Position numbers and translations under genes: made by a program
Notes under the pieces: generated by a model
Databases searched by the model: none
The model's input: the letters and a program-made list of their open reading frames with translations, nothing else
What the model was told of the DNA's origin: nothing
Shown: positions 48,220 through 57,893 of the stretch, piece by piece
Numbering within the stretch: the stretch's first letter is position 1
How the letters are laid out: every line of letters begins with the position of its first letter
From: Ruminococcus flavefaciens
GTDB taxonomy: Bacteria; Bacillota; Clostridia; Oscillospirales; Ruminococcaceae
Assembly (NCBI GenBank): GCA_002310115.1
Contig: DBYI01000022.1
Span: forward strand, 68,366 to 132,365
Direction: 5' to 3'
DNA length: 64,000 bases

Positions 48220-51144
48220 ATGAAAAAATTAATATCAGCACTGGCTGCATTTGCAGTTATATGCGGTTCATTTGCTGGTGTCTCTTTGCCTTCGGTTTCA
48301 GTTTCTTCTGTCGATGCAACAGGAGTTGGGGCAACTGAAGTTTATGATTATGAAGGCTCTGATAAAAAAACAGATACAATTGAAAGAAACGGTATGGTAT
48401 TTGATATTTACGAAAATGCTTCAGAAAAATATGCCGTTCTTACATCAGTTAAAGATGATTCAATAAACGAATTGAATATTCCGGCTGTTATATCTTTGAA
48501 AGATCAGACAGCAGAAGAAACTGAAACAATAGAGATTGGTTCGGAAGAAGATGACAATGGAAACCAATATGTAGAAACAACTAATACAAACTACATACCT
48601 GTTGTAGCTATCGGTGACTCAGCTTTCAAGAATTGTACAAACTCTGCAAAGCTCAATCTCTCAAAGAATATCGCTGTTTTCAATTGGAGTGCAATTGCAG
48701 AGATATACATATGTGAGATAAATGCTCCTGATGACAGCGAATATTTCGCCTCGGAGGAGGGTATTTTATACACCAAGGACATGAGCACCCTGGTTGCCTG
48801 CCCTCCTGGTATCATGAAAACAGAGGTAAAGGTTTCTGACAAGACCGAAAAAATAGGTGATTTTGCATTTGTATGCTGCAAGGACATCTTAAAGGTAGAA
48901 TTACCTGATTCTGTTACTGAAATAGGGGCGTATGCCTTTTTCGGCTGCAGTGTAATCACAGACATGAGGCTTTCTGATAACCTGAAACTCATCGAAACAT
49001 ATGCTTTTGCTGGATGTAAGTCTCTAAAGGAACTTACTATACCTGAAAGCGTTGAATCCATAAAGAATGAAGCTTTCAAAGATGCAGGCTGCGTTGATAT
49101 AGAGGATGACATCCATTATGTTGACAAATGGGCAGTAGGCTCTGAATATGGTATCGAGGTCGGCAATATAAAAGATGGTACTGTCGGAACATGTGAGGGA
49201 CTTTTTATAATAAGGGATTACCTGAAAACTATTTCTGTTCCAGCTTCTGTAAAGCATTTGGGAAGCCTTCTTGCTTTCGGAATTCAAATGCCGCTTGAAA
49301 GGGTTGATTTTTACTGCTCTGAGATACCTGAAAGATGTATCGGTTGTGTCGGAGTAAAGGAAGTAATCATTTCAGATCCTAAATGCAAAATAGCCGATGC
49401 AGCTAATTCTTTGCCAACTTACTGGAGAGAAGTAGAGCCGATTACAGAAAATGTTGATGATTATCCTATAGACTATACGCTAGACCGTCTAGAAGTTCAT
49501 GCAGTAAATACATCAGCTTCATCTGTTCAGAAAGCTATAAATACCGCATTGATAGAAATTGACGACGATGTAATAACAAGAGTTATCAGAAATAGCGGTA
49601 CAGTTAACAACGACGAAAAAACTCATATAAGGTATGCATCTCCCATAAAGAAAAACAGTCCTGTAAAGTATGACACGTTAATTAGAGGTGCTGAAGATTC
49701 CACAGCAGAGGCTTATGCACGCAAGTACAGAAGGTGCTTTGATGTGTTTACTGCTTACACTAACGTAGGTCCGGAGAGTGTGGATGATATTGAGGCAGGT
49801 ATCACATATAAGATTTATGACGGATATACCGCTTCTGCAAGCCTTTATGGCGATCATAATCAGTTCATGGACGTTGTTATCCCTGATAATATAAGAGGTG
49901 TTCCCGTAAAAACCTTTGTTGTTGGCACTAATATGAATGCAGGAAAAGTAACTATCCCTGCTTCCGTCGAGTATTTTTCGGACAATCTTGATTTACAGTG
50001 TGACAATGTCGAGTATTATGTTGTAAGCGAGGATAATCCATACTTAAAGTCAGTTAATGGGGTAATATATAATAAAGATATGACAGAGCTTATAAAAGTT
50101 CCCTCAAAATACGAGGCGGAAGAACTAATTATCCCAGATACTGTAAAGACTATACGCAGAGGTGCTTGTCACAGCCTTGAGCATGTTTTAAGCATACAGC
50201 TTCCGGAAGGACTTGAAACGATTGGCGCAAACGCTTTCTGCGGTGCAAGAAAGCTCTGCAAAATTAATCTTCCTGAGACTCTAGATACTATCTGCGATAA
50301 TGCTTTTAAATACTGTACGTCTCTTGAGGAAATAATTATCCCAGATAGTGTTAATCATATCGGATTGAATGCCTTTGATAAGTGTCCTGCTGTTGAATAT
50401 GAGAATGGTCACGGATATCTCAGTGGTTGGCTGGTCGATGTAAATGATGACGTAACTGATGATAAGGGCAGAGTTTACGATGTTGCTCCGAAGTATGGCA
50501 CTAAAGGAATCGCTAGAGTATCCGCAAGAAACTCCATAACGATACCAAAGAGTGTTACAAAAATGAGCTGGGAAATGATACCTGACAACTGTTACTGCAT
50601 TTTGGAAAGAGCTGATGTATTCTCACATAAGATAGACTATGACGCATTCAAGAATGCATCTTTCATGAAGGATATCTATATTTACGATCCTGAATGTGAG
50701 ATTTGTGCGGGAGATCAGACTATCCCTGCACAACATCTGGAATTTGATGAGGACAGCGATTTTATCCGTTCAATTTTTGACGAGCCTCGCGGTTGTAACG
50801 CTCTCACAAGAACTCCTTATGGAGACTTGCATATATATGGTGACACACATGCAGCAGATACTGTGATTCATGGATATAAAGGTTCTACCGCAGAGCTGTA
50901 TGCTGAGTATTACGGATTGAAATTCTCGGCTCTCGAGGACGAGACTACCTATAAGAACGGTGATCTTGATGGTGACGGAATACTTAGTGTTGCCGATTAC
51001 GTGTTCATAAACAAGTATATTGCAGGAAAATATCAGTTTACGGAACAGCAATTCTGGTCAGCAGATCTCAACGGTGACGGAAAAGTTGATGTATTCGATT
51101 TTGTTGAGTACAGAAAAGCACTTGTCTTAAAAATAGATAACTAA
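48220..51144 (+). CDS. Secreted BspA-like leucine-rich repeat protein with C-terminal dockerin
   Basis: 974 residues from ATG 48220 (GGGAGGGATC upstream). Signal peptide (LISALAAFAVICGSFAGV), then repeats of the BspA/LRR_5 type: IGDFAFVCCKDILKVELPDSV, IGAYAFFGCSVITDMRLSDN, IETYAFAGCKSLKELTIPES and, in a second block, IGANAFCGARKLCKINLPET and ICDNAFKYCTSLEEIIIPDS. C-terminal dockerin (about 910-974) has two Ca loops, DLDGDGILSVADY and DLNGDGKVDVFDF. BspA-like proteins mediate adhesion; with the dockerin this one likely sits on the cellulosome. Divergently arranged with agrB. Strong terminator after the stop. Confidence 0.92.
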   Translation: MKKLISALAAFAVICGSFAGVSLPSVSVSSVDATGVGATEVYDYEGSDKKTDTIERNGMVFDIYENASEKYAVLTSVKDDSINELNIPAVISLKDQTAEETETIEIGSEEDDNGNQYVETTNTNYIPVVAIGDSAFKNCTNSAKLNLSKNIAVFNWSAIAEIYICEINAPDDSEYFASEEGILYTKDMSTLVACPPGIMKTEVKVSDKTEKIGDFAFVCCKDILKVELPDSVTEIGAYAFFGCSVITDMRLSDNLKLIETYAFAGCKSLKELTIPESVESIKNEAFKDAGCVDIEDDIHYVDKWAVGSEYGIEVGNIKDGTVGTCEGLFIIRDYLKTISVPASVKHLGSLLAFGIQMPLERVDFYCSEIPERCIGCVGVKEVIISDPKCKIADAANSLPTYWREVEPITENVDDYPIDYTLDRLEVHAVNTSASSVQKAINTALIEIDDDVITRVIRNSGTVNNDEKTHIRYASPIKKNSPVKYDTLIRGAEDSTAEAYARKYRRCFDVFTAYTNVGPESVDDIEAGITYKIYDGYTASASLYGDHNQFMDVVIPDNIRGVPVKTFVVGTNMNAGKVTIPASVEYFSDNLDLQCDNVEYYVVSEDNPYLKSVNGVIYNKDMTELIKVPSKYEAEELIIPDTVKTIRRGACHSLEHVLSIQLPEGLETIGANAFCGARKLCKINLPETLDTICDNAFKYCTSLEEIIIPDSVNHIGLNAFDKCPAVEYENGHGYLSGWLVDVNDDVTDDKGRVYDVAPKYGTKGIARVSARNSITIPKSVTKMSWEMIPDNCYCILERADVFSHKIDYDAFKNASFMKDIYIYDPECEICAGDQTIPAQHLEFDEDSDFIRSIFDEPRGCNALTRTPYGDLHIYGDTHAADTVIHGYKGSTAELYAEYYGLKFSALEDETTYKNGDLDGDGILSVADYVFINKYIAGKYQFTEQQFWSADLNGDGKVDVFDFVEYRKALVLKIDN

Positions 51145-51145
51145 A

Positions 51146-51178
51146 AAATGGGCGTGATAGTTTTTATCACGCCCATTT
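51146..51178. terminator. Bidirectional terminator
   Basis: AAATGGGCGTGATA (51146-51159) and TATCACGCCCATTT (51165-51178), flanked by A and T runs, between convergent genes. Confidence 0.9.
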
Positions 51179-51204
51179 TTATAGCTCGGTTTGTAATGGT
51201 TTTA

Positions 51205-52335
51205 TTATGTTGCTTCCTTTGTTACAGGCTCAATGTACTTGCCGGAATCATCCCATTTGTACATACCTGTATTTACCATTACCTGTAAGTTGTCCTTTGT
51301 GAGGACTGTCGGAACAAGCAGATAAGACTGAACATATTTTGAGCCGTTTTGGTAGGACTCAGTGTCATACCTTACATCAACTGCGAGAGAATCAATAAGT
51401 CTTCCTGTAGGTGTTTCACCGTTGAGTATCCTCTTGCTGACCTCAAATGCCACACTTGCTTCATCGCGGACGTTTTTGAATACGGTCATTGACTGCTTTC
51501 CGTCGATTATATTCTTAAGATTGTCGATATCGCCGTCCTGACCTGTTATCACGGGCTGGTTATTTCCCTTGTAGTTTCCAGCGAGAGCTTTAGTTACGCC
51601 AAGTGCGGTCGAATCATTTGCACATAATACTGCATCAAGCTTTTCATTTGTATAGTACTTGCCGAATGTCTTTTTCATTTCCTTTTCGGCGGTGTTTGTT
51701 GACCAACCTTTTGTAGCTGTATCCTCAAAGGATGTATTTCCAGAGAGGACGCGCAGCTTTCCTGATTCAAAATAAGGTTCAAGGATATCTTGAGCACCTT
51801 CAAAGAAAATAAGAGCATTATTATCTGCGGAGTCTCCCGATACCATCTCAATATTATAAGGGCCTGGTGTGTTATCAAGATCGAGTGCATCACGTATGTA
51901 AGCTCCCTGAAGTTGACCAACCTCACGGTTATCAAAAGATATGTAATATGTGATAGCCTTTGTGTTCATGATAAGACGGTCGTAAGCGACTACAGGTATT
52001 CCTTTACTCATAGCCTCATCGAGAGGCTTTGCAAGGGCGTTGCCATCTACTGCTGCAATTAGGAGAAGATCAACTCCGTCATTGAGCAAACCGAGAACGT
52101 CGTTATTTTGACGTGTTGCATTGTTGCTTGAAAAAGTGAGCTTAACTTCATAACCTGCCTTTTCAAAAACGTTCTTGAGGTATTCACCGTCGGAGTTCCA
52201 ACGTGGCAGCTCTGATGCCGGCATACATACACCGACAACTTTTTTGCCTGATTTGTTGTTAGCATCTTTTGTTCTACATGATGTCATTCCGCACAGCAGC
52301 ACTAATGATATGACTGCTGCAATCATTTTTTTCAT
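51205..52335 (-). CDS. Monosaccharide ABC transporter substrate-binding lipoprotein
   Basis: 376 residues. Lipobox MTSC (Cys20), then a periplasmic-binding-protein type 1 fold: VGVCMPASELPRWNSDGEYL, DLLLIAAVDGNALAKPLDEA, GIPVVAYDRLIMNTKAITYYISFDN, PVITGQDGDIDNLKNI. This sequence matches ChvE/XylF/GguB-like multiple-sugar binding proteins. No permease or ATPase lies beside it; the window's MsmX-like ATPase is of another type, so its partner transporter is elsewhere. GGAGG is upstream of ATG 52335. A strong promoter is present. Confidence 0.93.
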   Translation of the reverse strand: MKKMIAAVISLVLLCGMTSCRTKDANNKSGKKVVGVCMPASELPRWNSDGEYLKNVFEKAGYEVKLTFSSNNATRQNNDVLGLLNDGVDLLLIAAVDGNALAKPLDEAMSKGIPVVAYDRLIMNTKAITYYISFDNREVGQLQGAYIRDALDLDNTPGPYNIEMVSGDSADNNALIFFEGAQDILEPYFESGKLRVLSGNTSFEDTATKGWSTNTAEKEMKKTFGKYYTNEKLDAVLCANDSTALGVTKALAGNYKGNNQPVITGQDGDIDNLKNIIDGKQSMTVFKNVRDEASVAFEVSKRILNGETPTGRLIDSLAVDVRYDTESYQNGSKYVQSYLLVPTVLTKDNLQVMVNTGMYKWDDSGKYIEPVTKEAT

Positions 52336-52678
52336 CTCAATTATTCCTCCTTATATTTTTGGCTGTCACTACTTAAATGAAAGCATCCCCATGATTTAAA
52401 TACTATTTCATATATTGACTATTATACTTTAAATGATACTTTGTGTCAACTACTTTTAGACCATTTAGCAACAGAATGTATAAAATCCTACTTAATTTAC
52501 AATGTTTAATGTTCAAAAAGCTGTTTGATACAGCGATTTTCACACATTGGTACATGGTTCCTATATGGCTGTATTATAAGGTTTATATTGATTTTATATT
52601 ATCGTTGTGATATAATAATATCTTGAAGTTGCATTTTGTGTATTTTTTCAAAACATTAAATTAAGAGGGAGAGTTAAA
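52336..52678. promoter_or_regulatory. Divergent promoter region, SBP and ABC-F genes
   Basis: 343 bases without a gene. Leftward: TTGACA (52449-52444), 17-base spacer, TATAAT (52426-52421), a perfect SigA promoter. Rightward: TTGATT (52588-52593), 17-base spacer, TATAAT (52611-52616). Confidence 0.8.
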
Positions 52679-54472
52679 GTGATACTTTTAACAGCTCAGA
52701 ACATAGCAAAGACCTACATGGAGAGGAAAGTTCTTGATGATGTTTCATTTTTTCTCAATGAGGGAGACAAAATAGGAATTATCGGTATAAACGGTACGGG
52801 AAAGTCCACTTTACTGAGGATACTTGCGGGGGAAGAGGAGCCAGACGGCGGCGAAGTAATACGCACCAATGGTATAAGAATATCTTATCTGCCGCAGATA
52901 CCTGAGTTTGATGAATACGGAAGTGTTCTCGGACAGGTCCTCGCTCATCTTCCTGCCGACCTTATGCAGTCAAAGGAGTATGAAGCAAAGTCAATATTGG
53001 ATAAACTGGGACTTCCCGACTATGACAGGGATATAAGTACACTTTCTGGCGGAGAAAAAAGGCGTGCAGGCATTGCCGCGGCTCTTATCCAGCCCAGTGA
53101 TGTTCTTCTACTTGATGAACCTACAAACCATATTGACAATGAGACAGCACAGCTTCTAGAGGATCTGCTTCTACGCTACCGCGGGGCTATTGTAATGGTT
53201 ACCCACGACAGGTATTTTCTAAACAAAATATGTGGAAAGATAGCGGAAGTCGAAAAGGGTAAGATATACGTATGTGACGGAAATTATAGCGAATATCTGC
53301 TGAGAAAGGCTCAGCGAGAAGCCGACGAAGCTGCTGCCGAACGGAAGAACAAGTCACTTTATCGCCGCGAACTGGAGTGGATAAGTAGAGGTGCACGTGC
53401 GAGAGGAACGAAATCAAAGGACAGGATAGAGCGCTTTGAAGCACTCAAAAACAGAGATATTCCAGTTGAAACAGAAAAGCTGAAATTGCAGTCTGTTTCA
53501 TCGAGATTGGGCAAGAAAACGATCGAAATAGAAGATATCAGCAAATCCATAGACGGAAAGCCACTTATTACCGACTTTTCATACATAATCTCACGTGATG
53601 CAAGAATAGGTATAGTTGGTAGAAACGGTGCAGGAAAGAGTACATTCTTGAAAATGCTTATAGGTCAGATACAGCCAGAAAAGGGGCGGATAGTTCTTGG
53701 TGATACGGTTAATATAGGTTATTTTTCACAGGAATGCGAGACTATGGATCCGACAGTCCGGGTTATCGAATATATCCGTGAGACTGCCGATCGTGTGCAA
53801 ACTCCAGATGGCGTAGTAACGGCATCACAAATGCTGGAACGGTTTCTCTTTACGCCAGAGCTACAGTGGAATAGAATAGAAAAGCTCTCAGGCGGTGAGA
53901 GAAAAAGGCTGTATTTGCTGAAAATTCTCATGACAGCACCAAATATACTTCTTCTTGACGAGCCTACGAACGATCTTGATATAACGACTCTTACTATTCT
54001 CGAGGATTACCTTGAAAATTTCAGCGGAGCAGTTATAGCGGTCTCTCATGACAGGTATTTTCTCGATAAAATGGCGGATGAGATATTTGAATTCAAGGAT
54101 GGTCAGTGTACGAGATATAATGGGAATTATACGGATTATGCTGAAAAAGCTCTTGCAGGCAGTTTGGTTGGCGAGAACAAGTTCAAAAAGAAGAGCGAGA
54201 AGAAAGAACGTGTATATACTGGTAAGACAAAGCTTAGGTTTTCATTCAAGGAGCAGCGCGAATATGACACTATTGATGACGATATTGCAAAGCTCGAGCA
54301 GGATATTGCTGACACTGAAAAGGAAATAGCTTCAAATAACTCTGATTACGTGAAATTGCAGGAGCTTTCGGACAGAAAAGAGCTTCTTGAACAGGAACTT
54401 TCGGAAAAAATGGACCGCTGGGTCTATTTAAATGATCTTGCAGAGCGAATTGAAAAAGGAGAAACTATATAA
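52679..54472 (+). CDS. ABC-F family ATPase, Uup-like
   Basis: 597 residues from a GTG start (AGAGGGAGAG upstream). Two ABC domains with no membrane part: Walker A GINGTGKST and GRNGAGKST, signatures LSGGEKRR and LSGGERKR, Walker B DVLLLDEPTNHIDNE and NILLLDEPTNDLDIT. A Uup-type C-terminal coiled coil (TIDDDIAKLEQDIADTEKEI, then KLQELSDRKELLEQELSEKM) closes it. ABC-F proteins act on ribosomes (translation or resistance) or, for Uup, also have DNA-related roles. The exact role cannot be inferred. Ends at a hairpin. Confidence 0.93.
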   Translation: MILLTAQNIAKTYMERKVLDDVSFFLNEGDKIGIIGINGTGKSTLLRILAGEEEPDGGEVIRTNGIRISYLPQIPEFDEYGSVLGQVLAHLPADLMQSKEYEAKSILDKLGLPDYDRDISTLSGGEKRRAGIAAALIQPSDVLLLDEPTNHIDNETAQLLEDLLLRYRGAIVMVTHDRYFLNKICGKIAEVEKGKIYVCDGNYSEYLLRKAQREADEAAAERKNKSLYRRELEWISRGARARGTKSKDRIERFEALKNRDIPVETEKLKLQSVSSRLGKKTIEIEDISKSIDGKPLITDFSYIISRDARIGIVGRNGAGKSTFLKMLIGQIQPEKGRIVLGDTVNIGYFSQECETMDPTVRVIEYIRETADRVQTPDGVVTASQMLERFLFTPELQWNRIEKLSGGERKRLYLLKILMTAPNILLLDEPTNDLDITTLTILEDYLENFSGAVIAVSHDRYFLDKMADEIFEFKDGQCTRYNGNYTDYAEKALAGSLVGENKFKKKSEKKERVYTGKTKLRFSFKEQREYDTIDDDIAKLEQDIADTEKEIASNNSDYVKLQELSDRKELLEQELSEKMDRWVYLNDLAERIEKGETI

Positions 54473-54476
54473 ATAT

Positions 54477-54516
54477 AAAGCGTTGATATTGTATTGTTCA
54501 ACAATGTCAGCGCTTT
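54477..54516. terminator. Terminator after the ABC-F gene
   Basis: AAAGCG...CGCTTT with partly paired inner arms (TTGATATTGT/ACAATGTCAG), between the convergent ABC-F and ABC permease genes. Confidence 0.65.
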
Positions 54517-54525
54517 ATTATTTGA

Positions 54526-55689
54526 TCATCCGTTTATTATTTTTTCTCTGTTGAAGAGTCTTCCGACTAGGAGTACTCCGAGGACAGCAACTATAATATT
54601 TACAAAGACTGTAATCAGTACAGATACACCTGTATATTGTACCTTTACAACGTCCTGAAGAGTCTTTATGGAGTTCCATACTGGTATAAGATAATTTGTT
54701 GTACCGAGGCTGTCTATTTTCTGTGAGAAGTTCTCGCTGGAACTGAGAAGCGACGGTATCATGATAGCCAACAGAAGCAGTGGAGAAAGAAGTGTTGCCT
54801 GTTTTACGTCCTTAGCAATAGTAGAGAAGATGAGCAGGATTGCAACGAGAACGAATGAGCCCGTTACTACTGCACCGAAGAGCATGATATATTCAGTAAT
54901 ACTATATGTTACACCCTCTGTGGTTTCCATAGCTTTTGCCAGTTGCGGAAGAGACACTGCCATACCGATACAAGCCGAGCAACTAGCAATAATAGCAACA
55001 ACAAGTATAGAAAGTGATTTTCCTGCAGCAATGCTTTCACGTTTAACAGGAGTTACAAGCAGAGTGTTTAGGAAGCCTTTTTCCTTGTCACCTGCGATAG
55101 AGTTGGCTGCAAGATTCATACATACCATGTATACAGCCATGAATATCATAAGCGGAATAATTCCGCTGAGGAAATTCTTGATAATCGAAGATGTATCAAA
55201 TAGGTCATATTGTTTGTCTGCAGACTCGTTGAATGTGAAAATACGGGGCTGCATTGTGGTAAACAGGACTGTTGCCTTTGAGAAAAGCTCCATAGAATTA
55301 CTTTTTTCACTATTATAATAGATATCAATGTTTGAAAGTTCAGCAGAACCTGGTTCAGACATTTTGAAATCCTCGGGAAATACCATAAGAAGATCTGTCT
55401 CTTTGTCTGTTACCTGTTTCTTGTATTTTTCAATATCGCTGTTAGGTGCCGGAGTGATTTTGAGTTCTGCAAGAACATTACTGAATTCTTCAGGAGCGTT
55501 AATGCTGTAGGCAACAACTGGTTTTTCGAGCTGTTCTTCCGTTTCTTTCTGGGCGTTGATAGTCGAAGTCATAAGCATAGCATAGCCGAAAACTATAAGG
55601 AATGGCAGTAGAAACATCTGCATTATAACAGCTTTATCGTTGAAAAACACCTTGAGTTCTTTCTTTGCAACTGTAATAATATCTCTCAT
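54526..55689 (-). CDS. ABC-2 type permease, NatB-like
   Basis: 387 residues from ATG 55689. N-terminal helix, large extracellular domain (about 45-170), then five transmembrane helices toward the C-terminus (IIPLMIFMAVYMVCMNL, SILVVAIIASCSACIGMA, FVLVAILLIFSTIA, LLLLAIMIPSLL, ITVFVNIIVAVLGVLLV). This is the NatB/YhgE-like ABC-2 exporter layout. The in-frame GTG at 55695 overlaps the ATPase gene stop; the ATG has better spacing to AAAGGAG. Probably exports ions or a lipid/peptide; substrate unknown. Confidence 0.88.
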   Translation of the reverse strand: MRDIITVAKKELKVFFNDKAVIMQMFLLPFLIVFGYAMLMTSTINAQKETEEQLEKPVVAYSINAPEEFSNVLAELKITPAPNSDIEKYKKQVTDKETDLLMVFPEDFKMSEPGSAELSNIDIYYNSEKSNSMELFSKATVLFTTMQPRIFTFNESADKQYDLFDTSSIIKNFLSGIIPLMIFMAVYMVCMNLAANSIAGDKEKGFLNTLLVTPVKRESIAAGKSLSILVVAIIASCSACIGMAVSLPQLAKAMETTEGVTYSITEYIMLFGAVVTGSFVLVAILLIFSTIAKDVKQATLLSPLLLLAIMIPSLLSSSENFSQKIDSLGTTNYLIPVWNSIKTLQDVVKVQYTGVSVLITVFVNIIVAVLGVLLVGRLFNREKIING

Positions 55690-55691
55690 GG

Positions 55692-56471
55692 TCACATCTC
55701 TCCTTTGTTTCTCATGTGTTCTGTATAGATATCGTAGAATGCATCTTCTAGAGGTCGTCCCTGCATAAGGTTTTCGAGGGTATCTTCCACAACTATCTTA
55801 CCGTCCATTATCATAGCGGCACGGTCACAGACCTTTTCGACTAGGTCGAAGAGATGAGTTGAAATAATAACGCATTTCTCAGCTTTTTTCATATTTAGTA
55901 TGAATTCGCGGACCTCGCGGGCGGCAATAATATCAAGACCGTTTGTCGGCTCATCGAAAATAACAAACTTCGGGTCATGGATTACCGAATTTACCAGTGA
56001 GACCTTCTGTCTCTGGCCCTGTGAGAGCTTAGATATCATGGTATCCGCAAACTTGTCAATGCCGAATTCCTCAAAAAGAGTCTTTTTACGCTTTTGTGCT
56101 TCATCTTTCGGAACATGGTAAAGTTCTGCGAAAAAGTCAAACATTATACTGGGGGTTGATTTCATGTCGGGTTTGAGATCTGTTGTGAGAAAAGCGAGCT
56201 TAGAGCGTATCTCCGTGGGAGACTTAACAGCGCTCACTTCATTGTATAGAGCGTCACCGCTGTCAGGTTTAATGAGAGTGGCAAGCATACGCATGGTAGT
56301 GGTTTTGCCAGCACCGTTAGGACCAATAAGACCGAATACTTCCCCAGATTTTGCGGTAAAACTTATGCCGTCAACAGCGATTTTTTTCTTTTCTTTTATT
56401 CCCAGGGATTTTCGCTGTTTTTCGCTTATGGCGAATGTTTTTACAAGTTTTTCTGCTTTCAGAATTTCCAT
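55692..56471 (-). CDS. ABC transporter ATP-binding protein, NatA-like
   Basis: 259 residues: Walker A LIGPNGAGKTTTMRML, signature KLSQGQRQKVSL, Walker B KFVIFDEPTNGLDI, H-loop IISTHLFDLVEK. The neighbouring permease overlaps it, so together they form an exporter. AGGAGG lies about 7 bases before ATG 56471; the promoter is upstream. Resembles NatA/YbhF-type ATPases. Confidence 0.93.
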   Translation of the reverse strand: MEILKAEKLVKTFAISEKQRKSLGIKEKKKIAVDGISFTAKSGEVFGLIGPNGAGKTTTMRMLATLIKPDSGDALYNEVSAVKSPTEIRSKLAFLTTDLKPDMKSTPSIMFDFFAELYHVPKDEAQKRKKTLFEEFGIDKFADTMISKLSQGQRQKVSLVNSVIHDPKFVIFDEPTNGLDIIAAREVREFILNMKKAEKCVIISTHLFDLVEKVCDRAAMIMDGKIVVEDTLENLMQGRPLEDAFYDIYTEHMRNKGEM

Positions 56472-56519
56472 AGTATCCTCCTCATATCATTTCATTATGC
56501 TGGTCGCAGCATATTGTTA

Positions 56520-56548
56520 ATTATATCACAAGTTGTATAGAAGGTCAA
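56520..56548 (-). promoter_or_regulatory. Promoter of the NatAB-like operon
   Basis: Minus strand TTGACC (56548-56543), 17-base spacer, TATAAT (56525-56520). Confidence 0.75.
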
Positions 56549-56679
56549 TACTTACGTATGTTTGCATTCGAAGTTGATAGATATTTTCCTGAAAAATATC
56601 AGTATTAATTAAGAGTTTTCCTGATTTAATTCGTCTAATATATGTGAGCATATTCCTTATATAGATAGCGATCAAGGTG

Positions 56680-56708
56680 TTGACAAATGATATACATAAT
56701 GTTATAAT
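56680..56708 (+). promoter_or_regulatory. Promoter of the GT2-GtrA gene
   Basis: TTGACA 56680-56685, 17-base spacer, TATAAT 56703-56708. The surrounding 318-base gap (56472-56789) holds no gene. Confidence 0.85.
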
Positions 56709-56789
56709 GTTTTTGTATATTTTTTATCGGAGAAATCGATATTTCGCTCATTAAATGAGAACAATTAATTTGAAACGGAGTAATAGACA

Positions 56790-57875
56790 ATGGGTATCAG
56801 CGTTGTACTGTTGGCATATAAAGAGGCGGAGAATCTTGCATTTCTGCTTCCTAAAATAAAGGAAATGATGGACAGTCTTCCCGAGGAGTACGAAATACTT
56901 GTCATTGATACAAAGGAACCACTTGACAATACTTCTGAGGTATGTGCTCAGTTCGGGGCAAGATATATAAATCAAGAGTTTCCGGGCTTCGGTGGAGCTT
57001 TCAAGACTGGCATAAAATATGCAGAAAAGGACAAGTTCTTAATACTTGACAGTGACGGTTCTCACGATCCGAAGTATATCTCATCAATGTACAAGAAGTT
57101 TACTGAGGAAAACTGTGATCTGGTCATAGGTTCGCGTTATACTGAGGGCGGTGAGACCAATGACGCGAAAAGCTCTGTAATAATGTCTCATATACTCAAT
57201 GGATTTTTTCGTATCTGCCTTGGTATAAAGGCAAAGGATATCTCCACAGACTACCGTCTTTACCGCACTGAGCAGCTCAAGAACGTTGAGCTTGAAAACG
57301 TGAATTATGATGTGCTTCAGGAAGTCCTCCTGCGTATGAAGCAGAACAAGCCCAATCTCAAAATAGGTGAAGTTCCCATATCATTTCAGAAGCGCAAATA
57401 CGGTGAATCTAAGCGCCGTTTAATACCTTTCATCATTGGATATATAAAGTCACTTGTGCGCTTTGCTTTCATCAGATATCCAATTCTCAGAAATATTTTC
57501 CTCTATGGAGTTTTTGGTGTCCTAGCATTTGTTCTTGATTATTCCGTTTCTCTAGGACTTGCAAAGACTGTAATGAAGGACGTTCCCGAAGCCGCAAGCA
57601 TAATCGGTAATATTGTTGGCTTCCTGTTTACATTTACCACAAATACTTTCTGGAATTTCAAGGTAAAGGGCAAGTTCCTTGTACGAGCTGCTTCATACGG
57701 AGGCATTACTCTTTTCGGAATGGGCATTTCGACAGCTTGCATTCATATTTTCAAGAATAAAATGAACTTTGCACTTCTAAAGCTTATAGTACTCGTATTT
57801 GTATCTGTGATACAGTTTATACTTAATAAGCTCATAACCTATAACGAAAAAGTCATTAAAAGTGATAATAAGTAA
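56790..57875 (+). CDS. GT2 glycosyltransferase fused to GtrA-like domain
   Basis: 361 residues. DPM1-like GT2 domain (about 1-220) with VVLLAYKEAENL, IDTKEPLDNTS, LDSDGSHDPKY (D-x-D) and SRYTEGG, then a GtrA-like membrane domain with four helices (about 232-350; YGVFGVLAFVLDYSVSL, TNTFWNFKVKG, LIVLVFVSVIQFILNKL). GtrA-type domains flip or present polyprenyl-phosphate-linked sugars, so this protein may build and translocate a lipid-linked sugar used on the outside. The next gene, 18 bases on, encodes a YfhO-type glycosyltransferase-like membrane protein, a likely user. Confidence 0.92.
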   Translation: MGISVVLLAYKEAENLAFLLPKIKEMMDSLPEEYEILVIDTKEPLDNTSEVCAQFGARYINQEFPGFGGAFKTGIKYAEKDKFLILDSDGSHDPKYISSMYKKFTEENCDLVIGSRYTEGGETNDAKSSVIMSHILNGFFRICLGIKAKDISTDYRLYRTEQLKNVELENVNYDVLQEVLLRMKQNKPNLKIGEVPISFQKRKYGESKRRLIPFIIGYIKSLVRFAFIRYPILRNIFLYGVFGVLAFVLDYSVSLGLAKTVMKDVPEAASIIGNIVGFLFTFTTNTFWNFKVKGKFLVRAASYGGITLFGMGISTACIHIFKNKMNFALLKLIVLVFVSVIQFILNKLITYNEKVIKSDNK

Positions 57876-57893
57876 GAAAGGAAGCGAAAAACT